From Pseudomonadales bacterium (GTDB taxonomy: Bacteria; Pseudomonadota; Gammaproteobacteria; Pseudomonadales; Azotimanducaceae), in the NCBI GenBank assembly GCA_029246605.1, contig JAQWMV010000108.1, forward strand, positions 1 through 54,362: a stretch of DNA of 54,362 nt. Direction: 5' to 3'. Both the position numbers and the translations under genes were made by a program. The notes under the pieces are model-generated. The model was not told the DNA's origin. It did no database searches and saw only the letters and a program-made list of their open reading frames with translations. Each line of letters begins with the position of its first letter. The stretch's first letter is position 1. This document shows, one piece after another, positions 54,343-54,362 of this stretch.

Positions 54343-54362
54343 TTGAGGACGCGCAAGATTAC

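Overview
The window is about 54 kb of chromosome from a gammaproteobacterium. Gene content and order point to the Pseudomonadales/Cellvibrionales side of the class: glnE next to waaF-waaC-waaG-waaP, waaA near parE-parC, serB near an EF-P group, and orn/queG-nnr-tsaE-amiC-mutL-miaA-hfq-hflX-hflK-hflC-yjeT-purA are blocks I know from Pseudomonas. Base composition looks close to 50% GC by eye. No species can be named from the sequence alone.

Layout. (1) 0-7 kb: lgt, fabV, a membrane class III cyclase broken by an in-frame TGA, hemE, and the convergent argE-argA pair. (2) 7-26 kb: glnE, then an LPS core cluster. This holds heptosyltransferases waaF and waaC, an unusual two-domain WaaG-WaaG fusion, the kinase waaP, an InaA-like kinase, a double-kinase protein, a carbamoyltransferase, a glycosyltransferase, a lipid A acyltransferase, hldE and the Kdo transferase waaA. 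An oxidoreductase pair (AKR + FAD enzyme) sits between hldE and waaA. (3) 26-32 kb: yqiB and topoisomerase IV (parE, parC). (4) 31-37 kb: a YtjB-like membrane protein, serB, a FimX C-terminal remnant, and the full EF-P lysylation set (epmB, efp, epmA). (5) 37-50 kb: rhdA, orn, queG and the conserved nnr-tsaE-amiC-mutL-miaA-hfq-hflXKC-yjeT-purA run. (6) 50-54 kb: a DUF1501/DUF1800 pair between purA and a tRNA-Leu(CAG), with AT-rich DNA carrying three AAGTATACC repeats beside the tRNA.

The most striking signal is damage confined to a few genes, while essential genes are intact and seem to keep their catalytic motifs. Five genes are reduced or interrupted where intact homologues would be expected: the cyclase (TGA where a glycine is expected), hfq (TAG at Gln33), ilvE (a 48-codon in-frame relic joining the two ends of the protein, between glnE and waaF), a GspE/PilB-type ATPase reduced to its N-terminal domain, and FimX reduced to the last two thirds of its EAL domain. 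cpdA, hisZ and msbA are also absent from places where relatives carry them. These lesions are biased to regulation and type IV pilus or second-messenger functions. That suggests a lineage that is streamlining or losing surface-motility and cAMP/c-di-GMP control. Sequencing error must first be excluded for the two nonsense codons.

The second point of interest is the LPS cluster, where WaaG is tandemly duplicated within one reading frame and a neighbouring kinase protein is also double-domained.
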